Part shown: in pieces, positions 1-8,793 of the stretch
Layout: every line of letters begins with the position of its first letter
How positions within the stretch are numbered: position 1 is the first letter of the stretch
Assembly (NCBI RefSeq): GCF_015752285.1
Contig: NZ_JADOUY010000005.1
Coordinates: 62,001 to 126,000, forward strand
Origin: Mycetocola_A sp015752285
Lineage (GTDB): Bacteria > Actinomycetota > Actinomycetes > Actinomycetales > Microbacteriaceae
DNA: 64,000 nucleotides
Direction of reading: 5' to 3'
Made by a program: the position numbers and the translations under genes
The notes under the pieces: generated by a model
Seen by the model: only the letters and a program-made list of their open reading frames with translations
Database searches by the model: none
Told to the model about the DNA's origin: nothing

Positions 1-1
1 C

Positions 2-1150
2 ACCGTGCTCATCATCGTCAGCCCGCTCGCTCCGGCGACAGCGAAGTCCGGCGGTCACGCCGGACACGGGGAGCAGAACACCGCACACCGCGCCGCCGCC
101 TCCCTCACGGCGATGGAGACGTACCTCGCCACCGACGACGGCTCTGGTCTCTACCACGAGCAGTTCCCTCAGGAAGCGGGGGACAACCCGTACTCGTACG
201 AGTGGCCGTTCTCGCAGGCGCACATCGCCATCGCCGACCTCGCCAACCTCCCCGGTGCCATCGGCCGCTCCTACGATGACGACCTGGCCGTCGCTGCGGC
301 AGCACAGGAGCACTACTGGGATGCCGACGGTGGAACGACCGGCCTCCCCGGGTACGCGTCATACCCGGTAGGCGAGTACGGCGAGGGCGGTGACTACTTC
401 TACGACGATAATCTCTGGGTCGGCCTGCTCGACGTTCAGCGGTACCTCACTGACGGCGACGATGCGGCTCTCGACCGCGCCGAACAGATCTGGGATCTCA
501 CCGTCTCCGGCTGGGACACGGATGAAAGCCACACGAACCCCGGCGGAGTGTTCTGGACTCAGGCGCCGTGGAGCACCGACCGCAACACGGTGTCGACCAT
601 GCCGGCCGCTCAACTCGGGCTGCGTCTGCACCAGATCACCGGTGAGCAGGAGTATCTGGACTGGGCTCTCCGGATGTACGAGTGGACCAACGACCACCTG
701 CAGCGCCCCGACGGTCTGTACTGGGACCACATGGGCCTCGACGGAACACTCGAAACGACGGTCTGGTCATACAACCAGGGTGTGCCGATCGGCGTGAACA
801 CGCTCCTTTACGAGGTGACAGGCGACCAGCGCTACCTTGACGAGGCGACCCGGATCGCCGACGCGGCATCCGTGTTCTACGCGTTCGACGGTCGGCTGGA
901 GGCGCAACCCGCGTTCTTCAACTCGATCTACTTCAAGAACCTGCTGCTGCTCGAGTCCGTGACCGGCGGGTCAAGCGCCCGCCAGGCGATGAAGGAGTAC
1001 GGCGACCACGTGTGGACCACGCAGCGGGACGCGGGGACCGGCCTGTTCTCGTTCGACGGTGAGACGACACAGCTGCTCGATCAGGCCGCGATGGTCCAGA
1101 TCTACGCCGTGCTCGGCTGGGCCCCGAGCCAGTACCGCCACCTCTACTGA
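2..1150 (+). CDS. Glycoside hydrolase family 76 alpha-1,6-mannanase-like protein, 5' end outside window
   Basis: Probable secreted endo-alpha-1,6-mannanase acting on yeast-type alpha-mannan. The reading frame is open to the window edge. The first in-frame GTG is at 5, but the residues after it look like the end of a signal peptide (hydrophobic LIIVSP, then APATA-K as a likely signal-peptidase site), so the true start is probably upstream. Numbering from that GTG gives 381 residues. The paired acidic motif YDDN (D134-D135) matches the catalytic Asp pair of GH76, and the repeated aromatic/Gly-rich alpha-helical hairpins fit an (alpha/alpha)6 barrel. An ABC importer and a GH38 alpha-mannosidase follow on the same strand, which supports a mannan-degradation role. 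The family is fairly certain; exact substrate is inferred. Confidence 0.8.
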   Translation, partial: TVLIIVSPLAPATAKSGGHAGHGEQNTAHRAAASLTAMETYLATDDGSGLYHEQFPQEAGDNPYSYEWPFSQAHIAIADLANLPGAIGRSYDDDLAVAAAAQEHYWDADGGTTGLPGYASYPVGEYGEGGDYFYDDNLWVGLLDVQRYLTDGDDAALDRAEQIWDLTVSGWDTDESHTNPGGVFWTQAPWSTDRNTVSTMPAAQLGLRLHQITGEQEYLDWALRMYEWTNDHLQRPDGLYWDHMGLDGTLETTVWSYNQGVPIGVNTLLYEVTGDQRYLDEATRIADAASVFYAFDGRLEAQPAFFNSIYFKNLLLLESVTGGSSARQAMKEYGDHVWTTQRDAGTGLFSFDGETTQLLDQAAMVQIYAVLGWAPSQYRHLY

Positions 1151-1221
1151 TCCTTATCCATTCGGCACGACCCCGTTCACCGGCATCGACGCCGGTGCGG
1201 CGGCCCATCACAGGAGAACCG

Positions 1222-2577
1222 ATGAAGAAATCATTGTTCACGATCGCCGCGGTCAGCACAGTCGCTGCTCTCGCTCTCACCGGTTGCTCGGCGGGTGACG
1301 CCGCTGGCGAGAGCACGACCATCAAGGTGGCGTACCAGAAGTTCGGGAACTTCACCCAGCTCGACGACCACATGAAGGACGTCAAGGAGGCATTCGAAGC
1401 AGAGAACGACGGACTCACCGTCGAACTCGTGCCGATCGAGGCCCAGCAGAACGACTACTTCACCAAGCTCGCGCTGATGAACCAGTCGGCGGCGACCGCA
1501 CCGGATGTCATGTACGAGGACACGTTCATGGTGCAATCGGACGCGGATGCGGGATTCCTCGCGCCCCTCGACGAATATACGGCCGAGTGGTCGGACTGGG
1601 ACATGTTCTATGACAATGCGAAAGAGGCCGGGGTGGGAAGCGACGGCAAGACGTATGGCATCCCGATGGGAACGGACACTCGTGCCCTGTGGTACAACAA
1701 GGATCTGTTCGGGCAGGCCGGGCTCCCCGTGCCGTGGGAGCCGAAGACCTGGGCCGAGGTGCTCGACGCCGCCGAGACGATCAAGTCGGAACTGCCGGAT
1801 GTGATTCCGCTCAACGTCTATTCGGGCAAGGCGCAGGGTGAAGCCGCAGCCATGCAGGGCTTCGAGATGCTGCTGTACGGCACCGATGACACCCTCTACG
1901 ACACCGAGGAAAAGAAGTGGGTGACGGGCTCGCAAGGCTTCGAGGACGCACTCACCTTCATCGAGGATCTGTACCAGGGCGGTCTCGGCCCAACACCGGA
2001 GCAGGCTCTCGACAAGAACGTCGGCACGATCGTCTCGAACGAGTGGTTCCCCCAGGGCAAGCTCGCCATCAGCCTCGACGGTTCCTGGCAGAGCGGCACC
2101 TGGCTCGAAAGCGGAACGTCACCCTGGCCCGAATGGAACGACGTACTCGGACAGGCTCCGATGCCCACACAGAACGGTCAGGAGCCGGGCGCGACGAGCA
2201 TGTCGGGCGGGTGGACTCTCGCGATGGGATCCGGATCCACCAACAAGGACGCCGCATGGGACTTCATCGCCATGGCACTCAACAAGGACAACTCGCAGGC
2301 GTACGATGTGGCTGCCAGCCAGATCGCCGTGCGCAGCGATGTCTCAGAAGATCCGGAGTACCAGGAAGCCAACCCGACATTCGGGTTCTTCTCCGAGATC
2401 GTCGAGGTGACGAACTTCCGCCCGGCCACGAGTGACTACGGCAAGATCTCCAACGAGATCACCGTGGCAATGGAAGCGGTGATGACCGGCCAGCAGAGCC
2501 CGGCGGATGCCGCCGCGACCTATGACAAGGCGGTCGTCGGGATCGTGGGCGAAGACGACACGACGAGTTCCGAGTAG
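1222..2577 (+). CDS. ABC transporter sugar-binding lipoprotein
   Basis: Extracellular solute-binding protein of a carbohydrate ABC importer, 451 residues. It starts with a lipoprotein signal peptide (KK, hydrophobic stretch, lipobox LALTGC with Cys22 as the lipid anchor). The body is a family 1 binding-protein fold: AVKEAFEAEN-like early helix, a DVMYEDTF segment and a late SGGWTLAMGS hinge region. ATG at 1222 was chosen over an in-frame ATG at 1195 because AGGAG lies at 1212-1216 and the lipoprotein signal begins exactly there. Two permease genes follow at once and the locus is bounded by mannan-active hydrolases, so mannose or manno-oligosaccharides are the likely ligand. No ATPase gene is present; such importers usually share an MsiK-type ATPase encoded elsewhere. 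Confidence 0.9.
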   Translation: MKKSLFTIAAVSTVAALALTGCSAGDAAGESTTIKVAYQKFGNFTQLDDHMKDVKEAFEAENDGLTVELVPIEAQQNDYFTKLALMNQSAATAPDVMYEDTFMVQSDADAGFLAPLDEYTAEWSDWDMFYDNAKEAGVGSDGKTYGIPMGTDTRALWYNKDLFGQAGLPVPWEPKTWAEVLDAAETIKSELPDVIPLNVYSGKAQGEAAAMQGFEMLLYGTDDTLYDTEEKKWVTGSQGFEDALTFIEDLYQGGLGPTPEQALDKNVGTIVSNEWFPQGKLAISLDGSWQSGTWLESGTSPWPEWNDVLGQAPMPTQNGQEPGATSMSGGWTLAMGSGSTNKDAAWDFIAMALNKDNSQAYDVAASQIAVRSDVSEDPEYQEANPTFGFFSEIVEVTNFRPATSDYGKISNEITVAMEAVMTGQQSPADAAATYDKAVVGIVGEDDTTSSE

Positions 2578-2581
2578 TACC

Positions 2582-3529
2582 GTGGCCACGCTCATTCCGG
2601 CGCGGCAGACGGAACGACCCGGGCGGGGCAGCGATCCCCGTCCGGGCCGGCCCAGGAGAACCGCGCGTCGTTCGGTGATCCGGAGCATCCCCCTGCTGCC
2701 AGCCATCGTCCTCCTCACGATCTTTCTGCTCGGTCCGGTGATCAGCTCGTTCTACGGATCCCTGACCGACGCCTCCCTCTCCGGCGCCGCAGCGCAGAAC
2801 CCCACGTTCGTCGGCTTCGACAACTACCTCGAGTTGTTCGCCGACCCCGACTTCCCCAAATCGGTCATCCTGACCCTCGTCTTCCTGATCGCATCGGCGA
2901 TCATCGGGCAGAACATCCTCGGCCTGGGCCTCGCCATCCTGATGCGCTCGTCGAACCGACTGGTGCGTGGCATGGTCGGAACCTTCGTGGTCACCGCGTG
3001 GGTGCTGCCCGAAATCGTCGCGTCCTTCGCCGCGTACGCGTTCTTCAACGACACCGGAACGCTCAACAGCATGCTCGGCGGCATCGGGATCGACGGGCCG
3101 AACTGGCTCTACAGCTTTCCGATGATCTCGGTCATCCTCGCGAACATCTGGCGCGGAACAGCCTTCTCCATGCTCGTCTACTCGGCGGCGCTGCAGGACG
3201 TGCCGACGGAGATCACCGAATCGGCCGAGGTCGACGGAGCCCGCGGCTGGCAAAGGCTTGCCTTCATCACGCTGCCGATGATTCGGAGGAGCATTTCGAC
3301 GAACCTCATGCTCACGACGCTGCAAACGCTGTCGGTGTTCACCCTCATCTTCGTGATGACCGGTGGAGGGCCAGGCACCGACAGTTCCACCCTCCCGATC
3401 CTCGCCTACCAGGAAGCCTTCAAGTTCGGTGAGCTCGGCTTCGGCACGGCGATCGCCACGATCCTGCTGCTCGTCGGCGCGGCGTTCTCGCTCGCCTATA
3501 TCCGGGCCCTCAAACCGGAGGTGGACTGA
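2582..3529 (+). CDS. Carbohydrate ABC transporter permease, MalF/UgpA type
   Basis: Inner-membrane permease of the sugar importer, 315 residues. It has a charged N-terminal tail rich in Arg followed by six predicted membrane segments starting at IPLLPAIVLLTIFLLGP. The EAA loop that docks the ATPase is visible as ITESAEVDGARGWQRLAFI. The GTG at 2582, 4 bp after the stop of the binding-protein gene, is the most economical start; an upstream ATG in the same frame would overlap that gene by about 70 bp. The next gene begins 2 bp after this stop, so the pair is translationally coupled. Confidence 0.88.
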   Translation: MATLIPARQTERPGRGSDPRPGRPRRTARRSVIRSIPLLPAIVLLTIFLLGPVISSFYGSLTDASLSGAAAQNPTFVGFDNYLELFADPDFPKSVILTLVFLIASAIIGQNILGLGLAILMRSSNRLVRGMVGTFVVTAWVLPEIVASFAAYAFFNDTGTLNSMLGGIGIDGPNWLYSFPMISVILANIWRGTAFSMLVYSAALQDVPTEITESAEVDGARGWQRLAFITLPMIRRSISTNLMLTTLQTLSVFTLIFVMTGGGPGTDSSTLPILAYQEAFKFGELGFGTAIATILLLVGAAFSLAYIRALKPEVD

Positions 3530-3531
3530 TC

Positions 3532-4368
3532 ATGGGACTGACCTCACCGAGCAGGCGCAGCCTGCGTGTCGTCTCGAACGGCGTGCTCGTGCTCATCACG
3601 ATCGCATTCGCCCTTCCGCTGGTCTGGCTGGTGCTGGCATCCGTCGACACAACGGCCACCCTCTCCATCGCCCTGCCCGACCGGTTCTCGCTACAGAACT
3701 TCGTCGACGTGATGACGCCGGAGACTGCGTTCATTCCGCTGCTGAACTCACTGGTGCTGTCTGCCGGATGCGCGATCATCACCGTGGTCGTCGCCGTTCT
3801 CGCCGCATACCCGTTGTCGCGATATCGAATGCGGATCAACAAACCGTTCCTCTACGGCGTGCTGTTCGGCACCTGCCTGCCGATCACCGCGATGATGGTG
3901 CCCGTTTACAGCCTGTTCGTGGCATTCAACCTCATCGATTCGACAGCGGGAACCATCCTGTTCCTCGCCGCGACGAGCCTGCCGATGGCGATCTACATGA
4001 CGAAGAACTTCATGGACGGCGTTCCGATCAGCCTCGAGGAGGCAGCCTGGATGGACGGTGCGTCGATGATGTCGACGCTCACCCGGATCGTCGTACCGCT
4101 GATGCGGCCTGGCATCGCCGTGGTGTTCATCTTCGTGTTCATCGGGGCATGGGGGAACTTCTTCGTGCCGTTCGTTCTGCTGCTGTCGCCAGACAAGCAG
4201 CCGGCTGCTGTGAGCATCTTCTCGTTCTTCGGGCAGTACGGCACGGTCGCATACGGGCAGCTTGCCGCTTTCTCTCTGCTCTACTCCGTGCCGGTGATCG
4301 GCCTGTATGTGCTCGTCTCGCGCCTCCTCGGCGGTTCGTCGGCCCTCGCCGGCGCCGTCAAAGGCTGA
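3532..4368 (+). CDS. Carbohydrate ABC transporter permease, MalG/UgpE type
   Basis: Second membrane subunit of the importer, 278 residues with six predicted membrane spans beginning at NGVLVLITIAFALPLVWLVL. The EAA motif reads SLEEAAWMDGASMMSTLTRI, followed by the usual VVPLMRPG turn. It starts with ATG 2 bp after the preceding permease stop. It should form a heterodimer with the product of 2582-3529 and receive sugar from the lipoprotein at 1222-2577. The alpha-mannosidase follows after 32 bp, so the products of import can be cleaved inside the cell. Confidence 0.88.
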   Translation: MGLTSPSRRSLRVVSNGVLVLITIAFALPLVWLVLASVDTTATLSIALPDRFSLQNFVDVMTPETAFIPLLNSLVLSAGCAIITVVVAVLAAYPLSRYRMRINKPFLYGVLFGTCLPITAMMVPVYSLFVAFNLIDSTAGTILFLAATSLPMAIYMTKNFMDGVPISLEEAAWMDGASMMSTLTRIVVPLMRPGIAVVFIFVFIGAWGNFFVPFVLLLSPDKQPAAVSIFSFFGQYGTVAYGQLAAFSLLYSVPVIGLYVLVSRLLGGSSALAGAVKG

Positions 4369-4400
4369 TTTTCCGCAACCGCTGCAACCTAGGAGCACCC

Positions 4401-7400
4401 ATGCACCACAATTCCACCCTGGTCCGTGCCCGGATCGAACGATTCATCGAGGAGCGCGTGCGCCCCGCCCTCTACCGCGACACCGTCGCGCTCGAGGTGC
4501 GGGCGTGGGAGGTCCCCGACGAACCGGTACCGTTCACGGATGCTGTCGGTCAGGACTTCGAGGCGTTCTCGACCGGGCAGACCTGGGGAAAACCGTGGGG
4601 AACGACATGGTTCCACGTCACCGGCACGGTCCCCGCTGCCTGGGCCGACCTGATTGACGACGGCTTCGACGGCCGGGTCGAACTGGTGGTCGACCTCGGT
4701 TTTCTCTCCGGTCAGCCCGGATTCCAGGCCGAAGGACTCGTCTTCAACCCCGACGGTCGGATTCTCAAGGCCATCGAGCCGTTCAACCACTATGTGCCGC
4801 TCACTGCTGGGCCGGGCGAGACGATCGATCTCTTCATCGAGGCGGCATCCAACCCGGATGTCGGGAGCGACTGGAACTACCGTCCGACGCCGGTCGGTGA
4901 CCAGGCGACGGCGGGCACGGAGCCGATCTATCGGCTCCGCCGCATCGACGTCGGTCTGCTCGACCGGGCCGTGTGGGAACTCGACCGTGACCTGTGGACG
5001 CTCACTGGCCTCGTCGACGAGCTGAGCCCCGCCCTTCCGCGACACGCCGAAATCCTGCGGGCGCTGGAGAACGTCGTCGACGGCATGGACCCCGACCACA
5101 TCAGCGCGACAGCGGCGCAGGGCCGCGCGCTCCTCGCAACCGTTCTCGCGCAGCCGGCGTATGCGAGCGCCCACCGGGTGATCGCCGTCGGCCACGCGCA
5201 CATCGACTCGGCCTGGCTGTGGCCGCTCCGAGAGACCATCCGCAAGTGTGCGCGCACCTTCTCCAACGTGCTCGATCTGATGGACCAGGATCCCGACTTC
5301 GTCTTCGCCTGCTCGTCAGCGCAGCAGTATGCCTGGATGAAGGAGCACTACCCCGACGTGTTCGAACGGATCCGCGTCCGAGCGCTCGAAGGACGGTTCG
5401 TTCCGGTCGGCGGCATGTGGGTCGAATCCGACACCAACATGCCAGGCGGTGAGGCGCTCGCGCGGCAGCTGCTCGCCGGCAAGACCTTCTTCATGCGGGA
5501 ATTCGGGATCGAGCCACTCGAGGTGTGGCTGCCCGACTCATTCGGCTACACCGGAGCGCTTCCGCAGATCGTGACGGCGGCCGGGTCGCGGTATTTCCTC
5601 ACCCAGAAGACCAGCTGGAACGAGACGAACCTCATGCCGCACCACACGTTCTCGTGGGAGGGCATCGACGGGTCGCGGGTGTTCACCCACTTCCCACCCG
5701 TCGACACCTACAACTCGGTGCTCTCGGGTGCTGAACTCGCGAGGGCCGAGCGTCAGTACTCTGAAAAAGGATCATCCAACTTGTCTCTGGTGCCGTTCGG
5801 CTACGGAAACGGCGGAGGCGGCCCGACCCGCGAGATGCTGGCAGCCGCGGGTCGACTGCAATCACTCGAAGGCTCGCCGACGGTCGAGCTCGCGTCGCCG
5901 CTCGCCTTCTTCGAGGAGGCCGAAAGCGATTATCCGAATCCGCCGGTGTGGTCGGGGGAGCTCTACCTGGAGTTCCATCGTGGCACCTACACGTCGCAGG
6001 CCAAGACGAAGGCGGGGAACCGCAGGAGCGAGCACCTGCTCCGAGAGGCTGAACTGTGGGCGGCGACGGCTGCGGTGCGTGCCGGCGCGGGATACCCGCA
6101 CGAGCGCCTGGCGGAGGCGTGGCAGACCGTGCTGTTGCTGCAGTTCCACGACATCCTGCCCGGCAGCTCGATCGCCTGGGTCCACCAGCAGGCGGAGGCC
6201 AGCTATGCCGCCCTGGCCGGGGAACTCGAGGCGCTCATCGCGGACGCCATCGGAGCTCTGAACGATCCGTCCGATGCGGGGGAGCCGGTCGGCTTCAACG
6301 CGTCGCCGTTCGCCGTCTCCGGAGTGCCGCCGCTCGCGGCCGGGCCGGTCGTGTCGGGTGGTTCCGTCACCGCGGATGCCACGGACGGCGGCTTCGTGCT
6401 GCGGAACGGCGTGATCAGTGTCACGATCGATGCTCGGGGTCTCATCACCTCGCTGCTGTCCGAGGTGACCGGCCGTGAGGCGGTTCCGGCCGGGCAGCCA
6501 GGCAACCTGCTGCAACTGTTCCGCGACACCCCGACACAGTGGGATGCCTGGGATCTCGACGACCACTACCAGCGCTCGGGGACCGACCTCGTCGACGTCG
6601 AGTCCGTGGAGCTTGTCGAATCGGCGGGCGACCGGGCGGCCGTGCGGGTCGTTCGGCGGTTCGGTACATCGACGATCGAGCAGGTCCTGTCATTGCAGGG
6701 GAACGCGTCAGCGGTCGACATCGTGTCAACCGTCGACTGGCACGAACGGCAGAAGCTGCTCAAGCTTGCGTTCCCGCTGGACGTGCACGCCGACCGGGCG
6801 GCATCCGAAATCCAGTTCGGCCACATCCACCGCCCGACGCATTCGAACACGTCGTGGGATGCCGCGCGCTTCGAGACCTGCGCCCACCGCTGGGTACACG
6901 TCGGGGAGCCCGGCTTCGGGGTGACGGTCGCGAACGATTCCACCTACGGTCACGACATCACCCGCAAGGCCGACCCGAACGGCGGAACATTCACCCTGGT
7001 CAGGCAGTCGCTGCTGCGGGCGCCCGTGTTTCCCGATCCCACGGCGGATCAGGGCAGGCACGTTCTGCGCACGTCGGTGAAGATCGGGGAGGACATTCTT
7101 GACGCCGCCGACGAGGGTTACCGTCTCAACCTGCCTCTGCGCATCGTCGAGGGTGCGGCCGCTGTCGAGCCGCTCGTCGTCAGCTCGACGCCGTCGATCG
7201 TGATCGAATCGGTCAAGCTCGCCGAGGACCGTTCAGGGGATCTCGTCGTGCGCCTGTACGAGGCGCGCGGGGCGCGGGCTTCGGGGCGGGTCATCGTGGA
7301 TGCCGGGGTCGACCGGATTGTCGAAACCGATCTGCTCGAGCGTGAACTCGCCGACCCGCCGGCGCTGGCGGCGGTCGACGGGGCGACGGCTGAGCTGCGG

Positions 7401-7445
7401 CTGCGGCCGTTCCAGATCGTGACGCTGCGGGTGGCGTTGGCCTGA
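4401..7445 (+). CDS. Alpha-mannosidase, glycoside hydrolase family 38
   Basis: Zinc-dependent retaining alpha-mannosidase, 1014 residues, the usual length for bacterial class II enzymes. The N-terminal third is the ancillary domain. The catalytic domain then shows zinc ligands in AVGHAHIDSAWLWPLRE (H267, D269) and the nucleophile in EVWLPDSFGYTGALPQ (D379). A later HDILPGSSI segment is also typical, and beta-sandwich domains fill the C-terminal half. No signal peptide is seen, so it is expected to be cytoplasmic and to act on imported manno-oligosaccharides. ATG 4401 is preceded by AGGAG at 4391-4395; the reading frame is open far upstream through the permease gene but that stretch has no family similarity. 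It is last in the operon-like run starting with the GH76 gene. Confidence 0.95.
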   Translation: MHHNSTLVRARIERFIEERVRPALYRDTVALEVRAWEVPDEPVPFTDAVGQDFEAFSTGQTWGKPWGTTWFHVTGTVPAAWADLIDDGFDGRVELVVDLGFLSGQPGFQAEGLVFNPDGRILKAIEPFNHYVPLTAGPGETIDLFIEAASNPDVGSDWNYRPTPVGDQATAGTEPIYRLRRIDVGLLDRAVWELDRDLWTLTGLVDELSPALPRHAEILRALENVVDGMDPDHISATAAQGRALLATVLAQPAYASAHRVIAVGHAHIDSAWLWPLRETIRKCARTFSNVLDLMDQDPDFVFACSSAQQYAWMKEHYPDVFERIRVRALEGRFVPVGGMWVESDTNMPGGEALARQLLAGKTFFMREFGIEPLEVWLPDSFGYTGALPQIVTAAGSRYFLTQKTSWNETNLMPHHTFSWEGIDGSRVFTHFPPVDTYNSVLSGAELARAERQYSEKGSSNLSLVPFGYGNGGGGPTREMLAAAGRLQSLEGSPTVELASPLAFFEEAESDYPNPPVWSGELYLEFHRGTYTSQAKTKAGNRRSEHLLREAELWAATAAVRAGAGYPHERLAEAWQTVLLLQFHDILPGSSIAWVHQQAEASYAALAGELEALIADAIGALNDPSDAGEPVGFNASPFAVSGVPPLAAGPVVSGGSVTADATDGGFVLRNGVISVTIDARGLITSLLSEVTGREAVPAGQPGNLLQLFRDTPTQWDAWDLDDHYQRSGTDLVDVESVELVESAGDRAAVRVVRRFGTSTIEQVLSLQGNASAVDIVSTVDWHERQKLLKLAFPLDVHADRAASEIQFGHIHRPTHSNTSWDAARFETCAHRWVHVGEPGFGVTVANDSTYGHDITRKADPNGGTFTLVRQSLLRAPVFPDPTADQGRHVLRTSVKIGEDILDAADEGYRLNLPLRIVEGAAAVEPLVVSSTPSIVIESVKLAEDRSGDLVVRLYEARGARASGRVIVDAGVDRIVETDLLERELADPPALAAVDGATAELRLRPFQIVTLRVALA

Positions 7446-7501
7446 CACGTGCGGAGGCTCGTCGGCGTCCCTTCAGGCCGGTTCTGAGGGTCCTGACCCG
7501 A

Positions 7502-7561
7502 GGCTCCTGGCTCTGCGGCTCCTGGCTCTGCGGCTGCTGACTTTGAGGCTGCTGATGAGGC
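7502..7561. repeat. Four-unit 15-bp tandem repeat
   Basis: Two identical units GGCTCCTGGCTCTGC (7502-7516 and 7517-7531) are followed by two degenerate units starting GGCTGCTGA. They lie between the alpha-mannosidase stop and palindrome A1. No function can be assigned. Confidence 0.8.
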
Positions 7562-7603
7562 TGAACCGAGCATGGGCAGGGCGTCACAGTCAGCAAGTGG
7601 CTA

Positions 7604-7683
7604 CAAATTCAGGAGATTCTGCCGACACGCCGCATGAGAGCGCTCGCAGGTCGGCGTGTCGCGAGTTTCTCCTGAATTTGGAG
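7604..7683. repeat. Palindrome family A, copy A1
   Basis: About 80-bp imperfect palindrome between the converging alpha-mannosidase and nuclease-like genes. Its left arm begins CAAATTCAGGAGA and ends CGACACGCCG. Its right arm begins CGGCGTGTCGCGAG and ends TCTCCTGAATTTG. The loop carries a GAGCGCTC core. The outermost CTCC/GGAG words of each end can pair among themselves (CTCCTGAATTTGGAG). Closely related copies lie at 8712-8793 and 60292-60372. It could act as a bidirectional terminator for the converging genes, but conservation of sequence as well as pairing between distant copies indicates a repeat family. Confidence 0.9.
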
Positions 7684-7728
7684 CGGTGACGACAACGCAC
7701 GCGAGCGAGCGGGTCGGATGCGCTGTCG

Positions 7729-8610
7729 CTATCGGCTGTGCGACAGGTGGTCGCCACGCTCGACGGCAGCAAAGATCGTCGCGGCGACGGTCGGCCAGTC
7801 GAACAGGATCTGGCGGTAGCTGAATCGCAGGATGATGAACCCGACGCCACTCAGAGTGGCGCCACGAGCGTGATCAGCCTCGAAACGGTCGTCGCCGTGA
7901 AACTGGATGCCATTGATCTCGACGGGCAGGCGGTCGCCGATGACGACATCCAACCGGAATGCGCTCAGCGCCCCGACCTGGATTCGGCACGCCAACCCGG
8001 CCAGCCGCAATCGCACCCGGAAGATGCTTTCCGGGAAGCTCTCGGCACGCGCATCGACAAGATCGGCCAGCGGGTGGAAGCGTTCCGGCCAGGTCGCGAT
8101 GAGCGCGGCCAGCGTCGCGGTGGTGATCTTCTTGCGGTACAGCGCGGAATCGAAGATGGCGACCGCATAGTCGAGGGGCATGCAGCCGGCGATCTGGCGC
8201 AGCGCGAGGTGGAGGCTCAACACGAGCGTGTGTCGGGAAACGCCGTCGAGACGGTTCCAGTGCAAGGTGGCCGTGCGGTCGACCGCGGGCGCGAACCGGC
8301 GATGCTTGTCTGCCGGTGTCCTCAGTCGCGAGGCACCCGGGGGCACCCAGACGTGCAGGGGGTCGCCGGGTGGCGTCGCCAGCCCGTGGTGACCGGCCGC
8401 GCTGACGCAGCCGAGGCATCCGCCCAGCCTCACCGCCCGGATCACGTCCGGGTCTACGGTGGGCAGCGCATACCAACCCTGCATCGGACGGAACAGCGTT
8501 CCGCGCCCGACGGCCGTGGAGAGGGCGGATGCCGGTACGCCGAACGCCAGGACTCTCTGCTTCTGTGCGACGCCGCCCAGCCTGCGGACCGCTTCTTGTG
8601 GATCGACCAT
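7729..8610 (-). CDS. AbiEi-like / DUF559 endonuclease-domain protein, flanked by family A palindromes
   Basis: 293 residues. The N-terminus resembles the winged-helix AbiEi antitoxin domain (QKQRVLAFGVPASALSTAV followed by GWYALP). The C-terminal 90 residues look like the Vsr-like DUF559 endonuclease fold: FPESIFRVRLRLAG helix with Glu, then RLDVVIGDRLPVEINGIQFH, where D and E-x-N replace the D...E-x-K pair of PD-(D/E)XK nucleases, and a closing ILRFSYRQI strand. The ATG at 8610 was chosen because the frame upstream of it runs through repeat DNA. The stop lies 45 bp from palindrome A1 and the start about 100 bp from A2. A distantly similar protein of the same length at 51978-52859 is likewise bracketed by palindromes of another family. 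Nuclease activity is inferred; the fold assignment is by eye. Confidence 0.72.
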   Translation of the reverse strand: MVDPQEAVRRLGGVAQKQRVLAFGVPASALSTAVGRGTLFRPMQGWYALPTVDPDVIRAVRLGGCLGCVSAAGHHGLATPPGDPLHVWVPPGASRLRTPADKHRRFAPAVDRTATLHWNRLDGVSRHTLVLSLHLALRQIAGCMPLDYAVAIFDSALYRKKITTATLAALIATWPERFHPLADLVDARAESFPESIFRVRLRLAGLACRIQVGALSAFRLDVVIGDRLPVEINGIQFHGDDRFEADHARGATLSGVGFIILRFSYRQILFDWPTVAATIFAAVERGDHLSHSR

Positions 8611-8711
8611 CCACACACGATGGCGCTGCCCGCTCTTCCTCGGGTCCCGAGGCGCGAACGGGGGAGAGCAGGTGGCGGATACCGTTCCTGTGGAGGGAGG
8701 CGACAAGACCT

Positions 8712-8793
8712 CCACATTCAGGAGATCTGCCGCGACACGCCGTCCCGGCCCGCCCGGGCTGCGGCGTGTCGCGAGAATCTCCTGAATTTGGAG
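8712..8793. repeat. Palindrome family A, copy A2
   Basis: About 82-bp palindrome upstream of the nuclease-like gene: left arm from CCACATTCAGGAGATC to CGACACGCCG, GC-rich loop containing CCCGGCCCGCCCGGG, right arm from CGGCGTGTCGCGAGA to CTCCTGAATTTGGAG. It has the same orientation as A1 and A3 (left arm with ATTCAGGAG, right arm with GTGTCGCGAG). Its right arm is the first unit of the tandem array at 8779-8850. Confidence 0.9.

Noticed and set aside
3363..4400. A 346-codon open extension upstream of the alpha-mannosidase
   Set aside because: It overlaps the permease gene in another frame; the GH38 N-terminus begins at ATG 4401 with AGGAG in front.
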